DNA of 64,000 bases from a bacterium (lineage in GTDB: Bacteria; Electryoneota; RPQS01): assembly GCA_016703065.1 (NCBI GenBank), contig JADJCU010000008.1, positions 101,061-165,060 on the forward strand, given 5' to 3'. Both the position numbers and the translations under genes were made by a program. The notes beneath the pieces were generated by a model, which saw nothing but the letters and a program-made list of their open reading frames with translations, was not told the DNA's origin and made no database searches. The number at the start of each line of letters is the position of its first letter. The first letter of the stretch is position 1. Below, one piece after another: positions 55,631-64,000 of this stretch.

Positions 55631-56275
55631 ATGAAGCGTGGATGGATTAACCTGCTTCTCGTGAGTGCAGTCACCCTGTTTTTGATCGGGTGCTCGTCGC
55701 CGATGAAAGAAGCGCAAAAGATGATGGATGCTGGCCAGTATGAGCAAGTGATTCAGAAGTTTGGGAGCAATCCTGAGCTGGCGTCGATCGTGTCGATGGC
55801 TAAGGACAAGATTGTTGAGAAACTGTTCGCCGACGGCAAGTACGACGACATCATTGCCAAGTACGGCGATCACCGGATGGTGAAAGATGCCAAGAACAAG
55901 CTGGCCGAAGCGCTTCTGGCCAGCGGCAAATTGGATGAATTGCTTGCGAAGTACCCGGAATCCCCGGCGGCGATGCAGGCCAAGCTGAAACAGCAGCAGA
56001 TGATCAACGATTCGCTGGCGATGCTTGCGGATTCGACGGGCAAGAAGCTGACGGATGCGGAGAAGAAGGTCGCGGACACGAAGAAGCAGGTTGAGAAGGC
56101 GAAGGACAACGCCGCCGACATGGCCGAGACGGCCGCAACGAGCGAATTGAAGCGCATTATGAACCTGAAGAATCCGGCGCTTAAGAAGAAGGCGCTCCAG
56201 GAGTTCGTCGCGAAGCCGGAGTTCAAGAACACGGCCGCCGCGAAGGATGCCGCCGCCGAATTGGCGAAGATGTAA
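55631..56275 (+). CDS. Lipoprotein with TPR-like helical repeats
   Basis: A 214-residue lipoprotein. Signal MKRGWINLLLVSAVTLFLIGC with the lipobox Cys at residue 21. The mature part is all helical, Lys/Ala-rich: short repeats of the AxKMMDAGQYEQVIQKFG / LFADGKYDDIIAKYG / LLASGKLDELLAKYP type, each ending in a (K/D)(Y/F)(G/P), resemble half-TPR units, followed by a coiled-coil stretch (KKVADTKKQVEKAKDNAADMA). AGGAG lies six bases before ATG 55631. Adapter or scaffold role is a guess. Confidence 0.8.
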   Translation: MKRGWINLLLVSAVTLFLIGCSSPMKEAQKMMDAGQYEQVIQKFGSNPELASIVSMAKDKIVEKLFADGKYDDIIAKYGDHRMVKDAKNKLAEALLASGKLDELLAKYPESPAAMQAKLKQQQMINDSLAMLADSTGKKLTDAEKKVADTKKQVEKAKDNAADMAETAATSELKRIMNLKNPALKKKALQEFVAKPEFKNTAAAKDAAAELAKM

Positions 56276-56326
56276 CACGTGCAGATAGAGCACATTAACA
56301 CAGCAAACCTGTCAGGAGAACAATAG

Positions 56327-56782
56327 ATGAACAAGAAGCTTCAACGCATTCTGCTTGCCCTTGGACTGTCCGTAGTCGTGGCCTTCGCAGTCGGCTGCTC
56401 GGAAGATGACGAAGAGGATCCGCCTGCTGGGCCGACGTACGCGGAGCGTTTGGTTGGACAGTGGTGGGCGATTGACTCGGGTACGCAACTCGGATCGGAT
56501 AGCGCCGAGTTCACGTTCCGCGCGGACGGCAGTTTCCACTATATCGAGTATTTCACACTGCTTGACGCCTACATCACCAAAGACGGCGACTATTCAGCGA
56601 CCGAAGGCGGCGATATTACGTTCGAGCTGACGCTGGATGACAGTGTGGCCGTTGATTCGAGCTTCACGTGGGGTTCGGAATTCCACAGCACTTCGGACGA
56701 CACATTGCACATTGACTACTATTTTGGCGAAGGCACTCCGACGACCGTGACATTTATCAACGTGACCCCGCCGGCGAATTAG
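56327..56782 (+). CDS. Small lipocalin-like lipoprotein
   Basis: A 151-residue lipoprotein: signal MNKKLQRILLALGLSVVVAFAVGC with lipobox Cys at residue 24, an acidic linker SEDDEEDPP, then a beta-rich domain with ERLVGQWWAI, FTFRADGSFHYIEYF, TKDGDYSATEGGDITFELT and DTLHIDYYF. The pattern matches lipocalin-like DUF families (a G-x-W strand, then FRxDGSF). AGGAG lies 8-9 bases before the ATG. Ends in a strong terminator. Confidence 0.8.
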   Translation: MNKKLQRILLALGLSVVVAFAVGCSEDDEEDPPAGPTYAERLVGQWWAIDSGTQLGSDSAEFTFRADGSFHYIEYFTLLDAYITKDGDYSATEGGDITFELTLDDSVAVDSSFTWGSEFHSTSDDTLHIDYYFGEGTPTTVTFINVTPPAN

Positions 56783-56803
56783 TTTTTCGCGGATAGAAAA
56801 CAG

Positions 56804-56829
56804 AAAGGCGACTCGTGCGAGTCGCCTTT
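56804..56829. terminator. Terminator after the lipocalin-like gene
   Basis: AAAGGCGACTC, loop GTGC, GAGTCGCCTTT, then TATGTTTTG. The A-rich left flank also allows function on the minus strand. Confidence 0.88.
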
Positions 56830-56861
56830 TATGTTTTGTCGACAAATCCGCCGGGCTCAAA

Positions 56862-56895
56862 AAGGGCGGTGCGTCGGGAGGGCTTCCGACGCACC
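56862..56895 (-). terminator. Terminator of the giant repeat-protein transcript
   Basis: Minus-strand GGTGCGTCGG, eight-base loop, CCGACGCACC (56895-56868), then GCCC and five U. It lies about 55 bases after the stop codon at 56949. Confidence 0.75.
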
Positions 56896-56948
56896 TGGGC
56901 AAGTGGACCACTCCGGGCAGGAAGCGGTCCGGGCATTAGTTGTCGGAA

Positions 56949-58865
56949 TTACTTCAGCAACTGCACGCGGCGAACATCGGAGAAGTCAGTGGACGTCATG
57001 CGCACGAAATACATTCCGCTCGAAACACTTGCGGCATCCCACCCGACGCGCAGGAAGCCTGCTGGCCGCTGCTCGTTGACCAGTTTGGCTACTTCGCGTC
57101 CGAGGATGTCGAATACGCTAATCTGAACATGCGCGGGTTGCGGGAGGTCGAACGGTACGGTCAGCGTCGCATTAAACGGATTCGGGTACGGCAGCCCCAT
57201 GGCCAACTCTTGCGGCACCGCTCCGGTGCGGGGATCGGCGGCGGTCCCACCGTGAATGACGAACGGCACATCACTGAGGTCATGGATGCTTGAGTCGTTC
57301 TCGGCCGTGATGATCACGTAACAAGAATCGGCAGCCGGACCGGTGATCGTCCAGAACTCCTCGCCGTCATTCTCCGTTGCGACATAAAGCGTGTCGAGTC
57401 GATTGACGGGCGCTCCGCGCCACAGACCGATGCTCACTCCGCTGGGCAGGCCTTCGCTCTGCCAGCGAATACGAATTTCGGTGTCAACGTCATAGCTTCC
57501 GCCGTTGTTCGGTTCGGTCACGGTCACGCTCGGCAGATGAATCGCGATAGGCACATCGGTTGTGTCAAAGACAGCGCTCTCGCCAGCAAGCCGAACGCGC
57601 AGCGCGGCAAATTCAGTAGCCGGTCCGGCAACGGTCCAGAGGAACGAGTCGAGCTCGGTAGTCGTGACATTTGACCAGTTCCCTTCAGCACGATCACCGT
57701 AGGACACCTCCAGCGCGACTTCACCCGGGGCAAGCTCACGCGACCAGCGAACCCAGCGCTGTTGACCGACATACCATGTATCATCGTCACCGGCGTCGAT
57801 GACCAGCATCCTCGCTACGAGCGTCCGCGTAGGCGACACGGCGGAGATGTTGGGATGGTCGACAGACGTCACACGGAATTGCAGTGCTTCACCGCTCCGG
57901 TAAGGCAGGGAATAGAGGTACGAGTCATCGACTAACGACGACGCGATCATCTCCCAGCCCAGGCCGTCAAAGGTTACTTCGAGTAGAACCGGCGACGCAC
58001 CGTCCAGCGCTTCCCAGCTCAGGTTTAGCTCTTGACCGGAGGTATCCGTCGCGCTTTCATTCGGAGACAGCCACGTGAGTTGCGGGACACGAACGGTGAA
58101 CGGTTCGCACGTGTCGGACCACTGCGGGTCGTTCATGACGCGCACAATGAGCCGCGTTTCGCCACGCGGAGGAGTGACGTTCCAAAGCCAAGAATCATCC
58201 GCGAGGTCCTGCGCAAGAATCGACTCGCCGCTTTCGTCGAGGCGCGCGATTTCGACCGGACTTTCGATTCCCAGACTTGTCCAGGCTAATGTCATGGCGT
58301 CACCGGAATAGACGTCGCCGCCGGGCACGCTGCTCCAGCCGAAGACCGGCGCGCGCAGGACAAAGGCGTTCGTCGCGCTATTCAACTCCTGATCACCGGC
58401 GATGAAGGCGCGGAAGCGCACGTGATCGTGCGGATTTCCGGACAGCTCGTAGTCAATGACGCCGGGGACGTCGGTTTCGTCGATAGACTGATAGACGCCG
58501 TCACGATCAACAACGACAATGACCTGCTCGCCGATATGCTCTGAGATGTGCGTGCCTGTCACGTGAAGCTGCACGGTTTGGCCAAGATAGAGCGTGTCGA
58601 GTTCGGGGGTCATTGATATGTACAGCGTCGGCTGGAAGATTTCGATTGCCTGCAACAGTGTGTCGCCGAACTGCGCTTCCACTGCGCTGCGGATGCGCAA
58701 ACGTCCATTTTGGGTCTCGGGCAGTTCCGGAATCCAGTCGAACGTTGTGGCCGTTCCGCGATAGAGCTCTTCCCACGGGCCGACATGACCGTCGCGCGAG
58801 AGTTCGACAATCGCATCGCCGATGATTTCGTGTGAAGTCCACGAAATTGGTCGTGGACTCGGCAC
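56949..58865 (-). CDS. Giant T9SS surface repeat protein, C-terminal part
   Basis: C-terminal 638 residues of one very large secreted protein broken by frame errors. It holds about six divergent Kre9/KNH-like beta-sandwich repeats (for example FGWSSVPGGDVYSGDAMTLA, LTWLSPNESATDTSGQELNL, SVTVTEPNNGGSYDVDTEI) and a type A T9SS sorting domain at the end (MGLPYPNPFNATLTVPFDLP, FDILGREVAKLVNEQRPAG, SSGMYFVRMTS). The real frame enters from the next part near 58870, where one base is surplus (or two missing). The sorting domain implies export through SprA. Confidence 0.85.
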   Translation of the reverse strand: MPSPRPISWTSHEIIGDAIVELSRDGHVGPWEELYRGTATTFDWIPELPETQNGRLRIRSAVEAQFGDTLLQAIEIFQPTLYISMTPELDTLYLGQTVQLHVTGTHISEHIGEQVIVVVDRDGVYQSIDETDVPGVIDYELSGNPHDHVRFRAFIAGDQELNSATNAFVLRAPVFGWSSVPGGDVYSGDAMTLAWTSLGIESPVEIARLDESGESILAQDLADDSWLWNVTPPRGETRLIVRVMNDPQWSDTCEPFTVRVPQLTWLSPNESATDTSGQELNLSWEALDGASPVLLEVTFDGLGWEMIASSLVDDSYLYSLPYRSGEALQFRVTSVDHPNISAVSPTRTLVARMLVIDAGDDDTWYVGQQRWVRWSRELAPGEVALEVSYGDRAEGNWSNVTTTELDSFLWTVAGPATEFAALRVRLAGESAVFDTTDVPIAIHLPSVTVTEPNNGGSYDVDTEIRIRWQSEGLPSGVSIGLWRGAPVNRLDTLYVATENDGEEFWTITGPAADSCYVIITAENDSSIHDLSDVPFVIHGGTAADPRTGAVPQELAMGLPYPNPFNATLTVPFDLPQPAHVQISVFDILGREVAKLVNEQRPAGFLRVGWDAASVSSGMYFVRMTSTDFSDVRRVQLLK

Positions 58866-60240
58866 GGAAGCTCGGACTTGCCAGGGTATTCAGCGCGAGA
58901 CTTGGCGCAACCAGTTGGAAGGCATCGCTGGTGTCGGTGACATCGGGACGGAACTCAGAGCGAATGAGCACGCGCGCGTTCTGACTCTCGTCAGTTTGCG
59001 GCGTGAAGGAGAAACTATCGCTCGCAGAGTTCCGGAGCACGAACTCCTGACCGCTGTTTAGATAGACCAGCACACCAGTCGGCAGATGCTGGTGCGTCCA
59101 GCGAATGGTATGCGTTTCGCCAATGATACAGCGTTCGTTCGCCTCGGGCGCCGTTACAGTCAACTGCGGTTGATACGGACCGTAAACGATCACGCTGTCC
59201 GCATAGCCGGGATACTGCAGCGAGCGCAGGACGAGCCATGAGCTGTCCGCGGCAGCGCCTCCTGCCGTCCAGCTCAAGGTGTCGGCAGTCGTGGACGCGC
59301 TGATGACCGTCGACGGGCCGCCGACGCGATTCAAAGTCAATGAAACCGGTCCGCTCCATCCCGTGCGATGCCACGACATCCACACCGGCGAACCGATAAT
59401 CAGCTCGGAGTGCGAAGCGGGAATCTGAAGGTCAAGATTTGCTTGCAGCAACGTGAAGTTGCCATCACCGACATCACTCCATGAGCTGTTCACGGTGGAG
59501 GCGACGCGGATACGAGCCACGGCAGTTTCGGAGCCCGTCGGTGTCCAAACAAGGGAGTCTGCGGCGAGGGACGATGCCAAAATCTCCCACGCCCCAGACG
59601 GGTAGTCACGATTGAGTTCGACGTTCACCGTACCCGGATGATCGGCGCTTGTCCAGCGCAGCGTGGCCGGGAAGCCGAGCGTGAGCGATTCACTTGTTTG
59701 CGGATAGGTCACCGCAAACGCGGGTTGTGCCAGTACGAAAGACGTGCTGCTCACCGCGACCTGCGGCAGCAGATCGCTCTGGACCTTTACGCTCGCCTGT
59801 GCCGCAGCCACTCCGGACGGAGTCCACGTGTACGAAGTTCCACTCAGGCCTCCAGCGATCAATTCGGGGTACGTAGCGCCGTTGTCGCGCGAAAGATAGA
59901 GGCTTACGGAACCGGTGAGATTGGTCGTTTGCCAATTGATACTGCGAGCAAAACCAAGCGGGATGCGCGCAGGCCACGCGGCCTGATAAGCGACCGTCGG
60001 TAGAATGATGGAATGCGGGTTGTCGGACAGGTCGTTAAGATCGGCATGCGTAGTCGACGTAATTCGCACGCGCACGTTTGCAGTGCTTGCCGAGCCGGAA
60101 ACGGTCCAATCGAACGAGTTGCCTGCGACGCTTGCGGCCAACACTTCCCAGCTTCCGGTCGGGTAGCTGCGGTTAAGTTCCACGCGAACTGGATCACTCA
60201 CGGCGGCGCGCGACCACGTGATGGTTACGGGTTGACCCAC
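58507..60240 (-). CDS. Giant T9SS surface repeat protein, second part from the C-terminus
   Basis: 577-codon frame. Meaningful down to about 58870 (SLALNTLASPSF), after which it runs out of the homologous frame. It carries about five Kre9/KNH-like repeats (VRVELNRSYPTGSWEVLAAS, VNVELNRDYPSGAWEILASS, and others). The upstream junction near 60265-60275 lacks one base: the preceding frame ends ADPMLRF and this one continues ILTPHGGENWIVGQPVTITW, completing a repeat. Confidence 0.8.
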   Translation of the reverse strand: MGQPVTITWSRAAVSDPVRVELNRSYPTGSWEVLAASVAGNSFDWTVSGSASTANVRVRITSTTHADLNDLSDNPHSIILPTVAYQAAWPARIPLGFARSINWQTTNLTGSVSLYLSRDNGATYPELIAGGLSGTSYTWTPSGVAAAQASVKVQSDLLPQVAVSSTSFVLAQPAFAVTYPQTSESLTLGFPATLRWTSADHPGTVNVELNRDYPSGAWEILASSLAADSLVWTPTGSETAVARIRVASTVNSSWSDVGDGNFTLLQANLDLQIPASHSELIIGSPVWMSWHRTGWSGPVSLTLNRVGGPSTVISASTTADTLSWTAGGAAADSSWLVLRSLQYPGYADSVIVYGPYQPQLTVTAPEANERCIIGETHTIRWTHQHLPTGVLVYLNSGQEFVLRNSASDSFSFTPQTDESQNARVLIRSEFRPDVTDTSDAFQLVAPSLALNTLASPSFRAESTTNFVDFTRNHRRCDCRTLARRSCRPVGRALSRNGHNVRLDSGTARDPKWTFAHPQRSGSAVRRHTVAGNRNLPADAVHINDPRTRHALSWPNRAASRDRHAHLRAYRRAGHCRC

Positions 60241-60266
60241 GATCCAATTTTCGCCTCCATGCGGCG

Positions 60267-63200
60267 TCAGAATCGGAGCATGGGATCGGCAACCACGAAA
60301 CTTGTGTCGCCATCCTCTTCAACGAAGATACCCGATACCGTGCGGAGAATGAACCGCGAATTGGGCGTCAACGGTGGAGTTACGATCCAATGGATTGAGT
60401 CGCCCGTAACGTTTTCGCGGAGGATTTCGGCATCGCTGGTCGGAGTCCCGCGATCGAACCAGACATCAACCGGATCGTCAACATAGGCGCGATTCCATGC
60501 CACGGTAATCTCGCGGCCAACCACAAGTGTATCGCCTGGGGCAGGCGACGTGAAGTCGAGCTCCGGCAAGACGATAGAACTATTGAAGCCAACACCGCCT
60601 TGTACCCAAGGCTTGCTCACAAGCGACACGCGGAAACGTGCATTGGTCGTCACTGGTGCGGTCACGTTCCACGCAATGCTATTGGCGGTGGTTTGACCGA
60701 TTTCGGTCCACGGTCCGCTCACGCCATCGCGGGAGATTTCGACACGGGCGAGGCCATTGGCGAACGTTCGCGACCAAGAGATGGTCTGGGTGCCTCCGAC
60801 GATCATCGTATCAGAGCTTGCAGGCTGCGTGACCGTCATGACCGGTGTGCCGAGCGGACAAGGCCCTTCAATATCGACCATTTGCGCATTCCACGAGGAG
60901 AGCACGCGGAAATGCGCATTGGCGGCGGGATCGCCCGAGGCAATCCACAAGAATGTGTCGACGGATACGGCGTTGGCCAGGACGGACCACTGCCCCGACG
61001 GATAGTTGCGTTTGAGGTAAACGGACACGCCCGGAGCAAGACCGATGCGGCGCCAACGGAAGATGACGGTATCACCGATGGCAATCGAGTCTCCCGCATG
61101 AGGCGAAAGCATAACGATTGATTCCGGCAAGATCGCGAGGTTTTCATCGCTGATATCATAGACCTGGCTATCAAAGACGAGTTGGACGCGCATGCGAGCG
61201 GTTTCGGTAACGTCCCCTGACACCGTCCACACGAAGCTGTCGGCTGAAGTCTGGGACAGCAAACTCTCCCACGTGCCATTCGGCCAGCCGCGATTCAGTT
61301 GCACGCGGACGGGGCCGCTCGCGCCGTTGCGTGACCAGCGAATGACCTTCTGTTGGCCGATGACGAGTGTATCTCCGCCGTTCGGCGTGGTGAGTTGCAG
61401 CGCAGGCAGGAAGGTGCCAAAGTCCGCGTCGTTCACATCGAAGACATCGCTGCGGTTGCTGGCCGAGACACGGATACGGCCGTGCGCGAATCCAGGGTTT
61501 GTAACGGTCCAGTTATGGCTGTTCGTCGCGAGGTTCGTTGCGAGTGATTCCCACGCGCCGCCGGGATAGTCGCGATTGAGCTCAACATTGACATTGCCTT
61601 GCACGGCGGTCTTTGTCCACGAGATAACCACTTGGTCGCCGGTCTCAAACAGCTCCGACGTATTCTGGGACTGCACCACAATCAACGGCGTTGTCAAGGT
61701 CAGATTGTTGTCACAAATATCAAGCGTTCCGTACTCTTCGGAGCGCGCGCGGAGGCGCATCGTGGTCGTCGTATTGCCGGCAACGAGCCAGTCGTAGCTG
61801 CCGCCGTTCACTCCGGTCGCTATGGTCTGCCAGGAGCCATTCGGATAGTCGAAATTGACATCGAGCGCGACCGGGCCAGTGAAATCGATGCGGGAGAAGG
61901 TGATGGTTTCAGTGTTTCCGATACCAAGCACGCCGCTGTTCGGCGCGGTCAGCGCAACCGCCGGCACAAGAATCGTCTGATCAAGGGTTGTGTCGCCGAG
62001 CGCCGAGTTGCGCGTGGACAAAACCTTGAAGCGTGCGTTCGAGGATCGCGGGCCGGTCACTGTCCAATTGTAGGTGTCCGCCGAGATGTTACCTGCAATT
62101 AGCTCCCATGAGCCAGCGGGATACGTGCGGTTCACGTAAATGTTTGCGCCATTGCCGACGCGGCTGCGAGTCCAAGCAAGCGGGAACGTGTCTCCAACTT
62201 CGTAGCTCGCCGAACCGGTAGGCTGAGTGAGCGCGAGCGACGCGTAGTCGAGCGGGAGACTGAAGTTAAGCGTGTCGCCGACATTTGCAATATCAAGGTG
62301 AATCAATCTCAAGCGCACGTTCTGCGACGGCGGATTGGCCGGAGTCCAGACGTACTCATTGGTCGTTGTGGAGCCAAGCTGCTGCCATGCACCGCTCGGA
62401 TAGTTAAGATTCGCATCAATCCGGACGTTTCCGCCGGCTGCGGAGTTGCGTGAAATCGCAATCGTGTTCGGAATGCCAATGGCCAGCGTATCGCCCGGAA
62501 CAGGTGCTACAAACGCCAGAGTAGGCTGAAGAATCGAGAAGTTAGTGGTGGACACGTCAGACTGCGCCGCATTCGAAGTATTTTGCACCTTCACACGGCA
62601 GATCGACGACGCGGGTCCCGTAGCAGTCCAGGTCAACGAATCGGCTTGCACGTTGGCCGCAAGGAGGTCCCACGTTCCAGACGGATAATTGCGATTCAGA
62701 TAAACATCAACACCCGTCACTTGCACGCGCTGGAAGCGAACAACTTCGGCGCGGCCGATGGCCAGAGTATTGCCGCCGTCAGGCGAGAGCAGTGTAACGC
62801 CGGCATTCAGAATTGAGAAATTGGCTGCGCACGTATCGCCGACAGTCGAGTAGACCGAGCTCTCGACACGCAGGCGCGCCGTCGTGGTCGGCGAACCCGC
62901 CGCAGTCCAGTTATGGCTGTTGCCCGTAACGTTAGTCGCGATGGTCTCCCACGCGCCCGTCGGATAGGTGCGGTTCAGCTTGATGGTCACAGCCTGCGCA
63001 TGGTCGACGCGCGCGAAATTGATCGAATAGCTGTTGCCCGTAACCCAGAGTTCTCCGCCAACCGGACTGGTCAGCACAAGTTCTGGACGGATAATCGTAA
63101 AATTCGCGTTCGACGTATCGCCGTAGCTGGGAACTTGTTCAAACACGACGCGAATACGGGCGGATGTAGTCGGTTCCTGATTGACGAGCCACGAGTAGCT

Positions 63201-63470
63201 CGTTCCAGTTTGGCCGCTGGCGAGCGTCATCCAGTTTCCACTTGGATAGTTCGGATTGAAATCGATCCGCACACCGCCCGTCAGGTTGTTGCGGGCCCAA
63301 GAGATCGTCGAGTTCATGCCGTGTCTAACCTGTTCGGAGCCGTTTGGCGCATTGACTGTGAGCGATGGCAGGAAGATCGTCTCGTTGCCGGTCGTGTCAC
63401 CAATCGATGTCTGATTTGTCAAGAAGACTCGATAGCGCGCGCTGGTTGAAGCCGGAGCGGTCGCAGTCAA
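60267..63470 (-). CDS. Giant T9SS surface repeat protein, main uninterrupted part
   Basis: 1067 codons with about eleven Kre9/KNH-like repeats in one frame, each with a W-S/A-R strand and a YPSG.W core (VRIDFNPNYPSGNWMTLASG, VTIKLNRTYPTGAWETIATN, IYVNRTYPAGSWELIAGN, VNVELNRDYPGGAWESLATN). At its upstream end (63475-63530) three one-base losses of G or C within about 60 bp separate it from the next part; with them repaired a full repeat is restored. Confidence 0.82.
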   Translation of the reverse strand: MTATAPASTSARYRVFLTNQTSIGDTTGNETIFLPSLTVNAPNGSEQVRHGMNSTISWARNNLTGGVRIDFNPNYPSGNWMTLASGQTGTSYSWLVNQEPTTSARIRVVFEQVPSYGDTSNANFTIIRPELVLTSPVGGELWVTGNSYSINFARVDHAQAVTIKLNRTYPTGAWETIATNVTGNSHNWTAAGSPTTTARLRVESSVYSTVGDTCAANFSILNAGVTLLSPDGGNTLAIGRAEVVRFQRVQVTGVDVYLNRNYPSGTWDLLAANVQADSLTWTATGPASSICRVKVQNTSNAAQSDVSTTNFSILQPTLAFVAPVPGDTLAIGIPNTIAISRNSAAGGNVRIDANLNYPSGAWQQLGSTTTNEYVWTPANPPSQNVRLRLIHLDIANVGDTLNFSLPLDYASLALTQPTGSASYEVGDTFPLAWTRSRVGNGANIYVNRTYPAGSWELIAGNISADTYNWTVTGPRSSNARFKVLSTRNSALGDTTLDQTILVPAVALTAPNSGVLGIGNTETITFSRIDFTGPVALDVNFDYPNGSWQTIATGVNGGSYDWLVAGNTTTTMRLRARSEEYGTLDICDNNLTLTTPLIVVQSQNTSELFETGDQVVISWTKTAVQGNVNVELNRDYPGGAWESLATNLATNSHNWTVTNPGFAHGRIRVSASNRSDVFDVNDADFGTFLPALQLTTPNGGDTLVIGQQKVIRWSRNGASGPVRVQLNRGWPNGTWESLLSQTSADSFVWTVSGDVTETARMRVQLVFDSQVYDISDENLAILPESIVMLSPHAGDSIAIGDTVIFRWRRIGLAPGVSVYLKRNYPSGQWSVLANAVSVDTFLWIASGDPAANAHFRVLSSWNAQMVDIEGPCPLGTPVMTVTQPASSDTMIVGGTQTISWSRTFANGLARVEISRDGVSGPWTEIGQTTANSIAWNVTAPVTTNARFRVSLVSKPWVQGGVGFNSSIVLPELDFTSPAPGDTLVVGREITVAWNRAYVDDPVDVWFDRGTPTSDAEILRENVTGDSIHWIVTPPLTPNSRFILRTVSGIFVEEDGDTSFVVADPMLRF

Positions 63471-63485
63471 ACAAGTGAATCAGCG

Positions 63486-64000
63486 TTAGATGTGCCAAGC
63501 GTTTCCCACGCACCACCGGATAGGGCGATTAAGCTGAACAGTGACGTTACCGGAGGCGAGATATCGACTCCAAGTGATCGTCAGCGGGAAACCGATATTG
63601 TGTGTCGCGTTATCCGCAGGGGCTGTGATGGTCAGCATGGGCTGTACGATCTGCACAACCTCAGAGGTATCGCCGAGCGAACCGTTCGCGGTTGCGACGA
63701 CACGCACTCGGGAGGTGCTGCTCGCAGGACCGGTCACGGTCCAAGTAAAGAGTGTATCCGTCTCCGACGCGGAGAGTGTTTCCCACGCGCCATTCGGGTA
63801 CGCCCGATTGAACTCAACCTGCACGGTCGACGTGGTGCCGTTCTTGGACCACGCGATATTCTGCTGTGATCCGATGGCCCAGATTGCACCGCTTGCCGGA
63901 GCGATCAGCGAGAGCGAGGCGTTTTCGATAGCACAGTTTGCGCCGGACGTATCTGCTGCCCAGCTATAGGTCGAGTGTGCAAGTCGGACGCGGGCCGCGC
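63486..64000 (-). CDS. Giant T9SS surface repeat protein, N-terminal part running off the window
   Basis: Open from the right edge of the window with no start in view. It has about two more repeats (SLSLIAPASGAIWAIGSQQN with VQVEFNRAYPNGAWETL, and LTITAPADNATHNIGFPLTI). The whole gene therefore exceeds 7 kb (over 2340 codons) and its signal peptide lies beyond 64000. Confidence 0.75.
   Translation of the reverse strand, partial: AARVRLAHSTYSWAADTSGANCAIENASLSLIAPASGAIWAIGSQQNIAWSKNGTTSTVQVEFNRAYPNGAWETLSASETDTLFTWTVTGPASSTSRVRVVATANGSLGDTSEVVQIVQPMLTITAPADNATHNIGFPLTITWSRYLASGNVTVQLNRPIRWCVGNAWHI

Larger units (their letters stand above)
57270..64000 (-). repeat. Array of about 25 Kre9/KNH-like repeats of roughly 90 residues
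   Basis: Each unit reads approximately: L.(L/V)T.P..G..L.IG....I.W.R......V.(I/V).LNR.YPSG.WE.LA..V...S..W.V.GP....R.RV.S.......D.S...F.I. The LNR.YP.G.WE core is the most constant part. Repeat similarity extends to DNA. The fold resembles Ser/Thr-rich GPI-anchored Kre9/KNH domains used as stalks in long surface proteins. Confidence 0.85.

Noticed and set aside
1..64000. Mobile elements, CRISPR arrays, tRNA or rRNA genes
   Set aside because: No transposase or integrase motifs, no regularly spaced identical repeats, and no cloverleaf with TTCGA arm were seen on either strand.

Overview
The window reads as a GC-rich chromosomal segment from an aerobic, Gram-negative-type bacterium of the FCB group outside classical Bacteroidetes. 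It has SprA, two PorV/UPF0164-family proteins and C-terminal 'NPFN' sorting domains of the type IX secretion system (T9SS). It also has an alternative complex III feeding an A2-type (YSHPxVY) cytochrome c oxidase, as in Rhodothermus. Recognisable promoters are sigma70-like (TTGNNN, 17-18 bp, mostly TATATT) rather than the Bacteroidetes TAnnTTTG type. The phylum (KSB1, Zixibacteria, Electryoneota-like) is inference. No mobile element, CRISPR array, tRNA or rRNA was seen.

Layout. (1) 1-14985, minus strand: a respiratory supercluster actABCDEF, diheme cytochrome c, ctaC (coxB), ctaD (coxA), ctaA, ctaB, cox11, a 49-residue membrane protein, and ctaE (coxC), which runs off the left edge. (2) 15412-27688: secreted proteins, namely a heparinase-like protein, an S9 peptidase, a large FG-GAP protein and a C39-like cysteine-peptidase candidate with a T9SS tail. 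(3) 28215-36954: aconitase, DUF486, a two-module glycosyltransferase, a patatin fused to an outer-membrane barrel (type Vd), glutamine-dependent NAD synthetase and a DinB-like protein. (4) 37202-50001, minus strand: a tight seven-gene operon sprA, M28 glutaminyl-cyclase-like, ppx, lipoprotein, beta-propeller, and two PorV-like genes. (5) 50213-56782, plus strand: a structured leader, a double-length MATE transporter, DUF1499, DUF2141, a methyltransferase, lolD and two lipoproteins. (6) 56949 to beyond 64000, minus strand: a giant cell-surface protein of tandem Kre9/KNH-like repeats with a T9SS tail.

Two themes stand out. First, many unrelated conserved genes (ctaB, coxB, actD, actE, nadE, sprA, DUF1499, the heparinase and the giant repeat protein) are broken by single-base indels, mostly in short homopolymers. 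This looks like assembly or sequencing error rather than decay, so split genes are annotated as one gene where the parts clearly belong together. Second, several leaders carry intrinsic terminators just upstream of a gene. The best is upstream of the MATE gene (50213-50460), where the terminator arm has an exact 9-base upstream competitor. Others precede the DinB-like/nadE pair and the C39-like T9SS protein. These are candidate attenuators or riboswitches of unrecognised class. The double MATE is the most unusual protein architecture.
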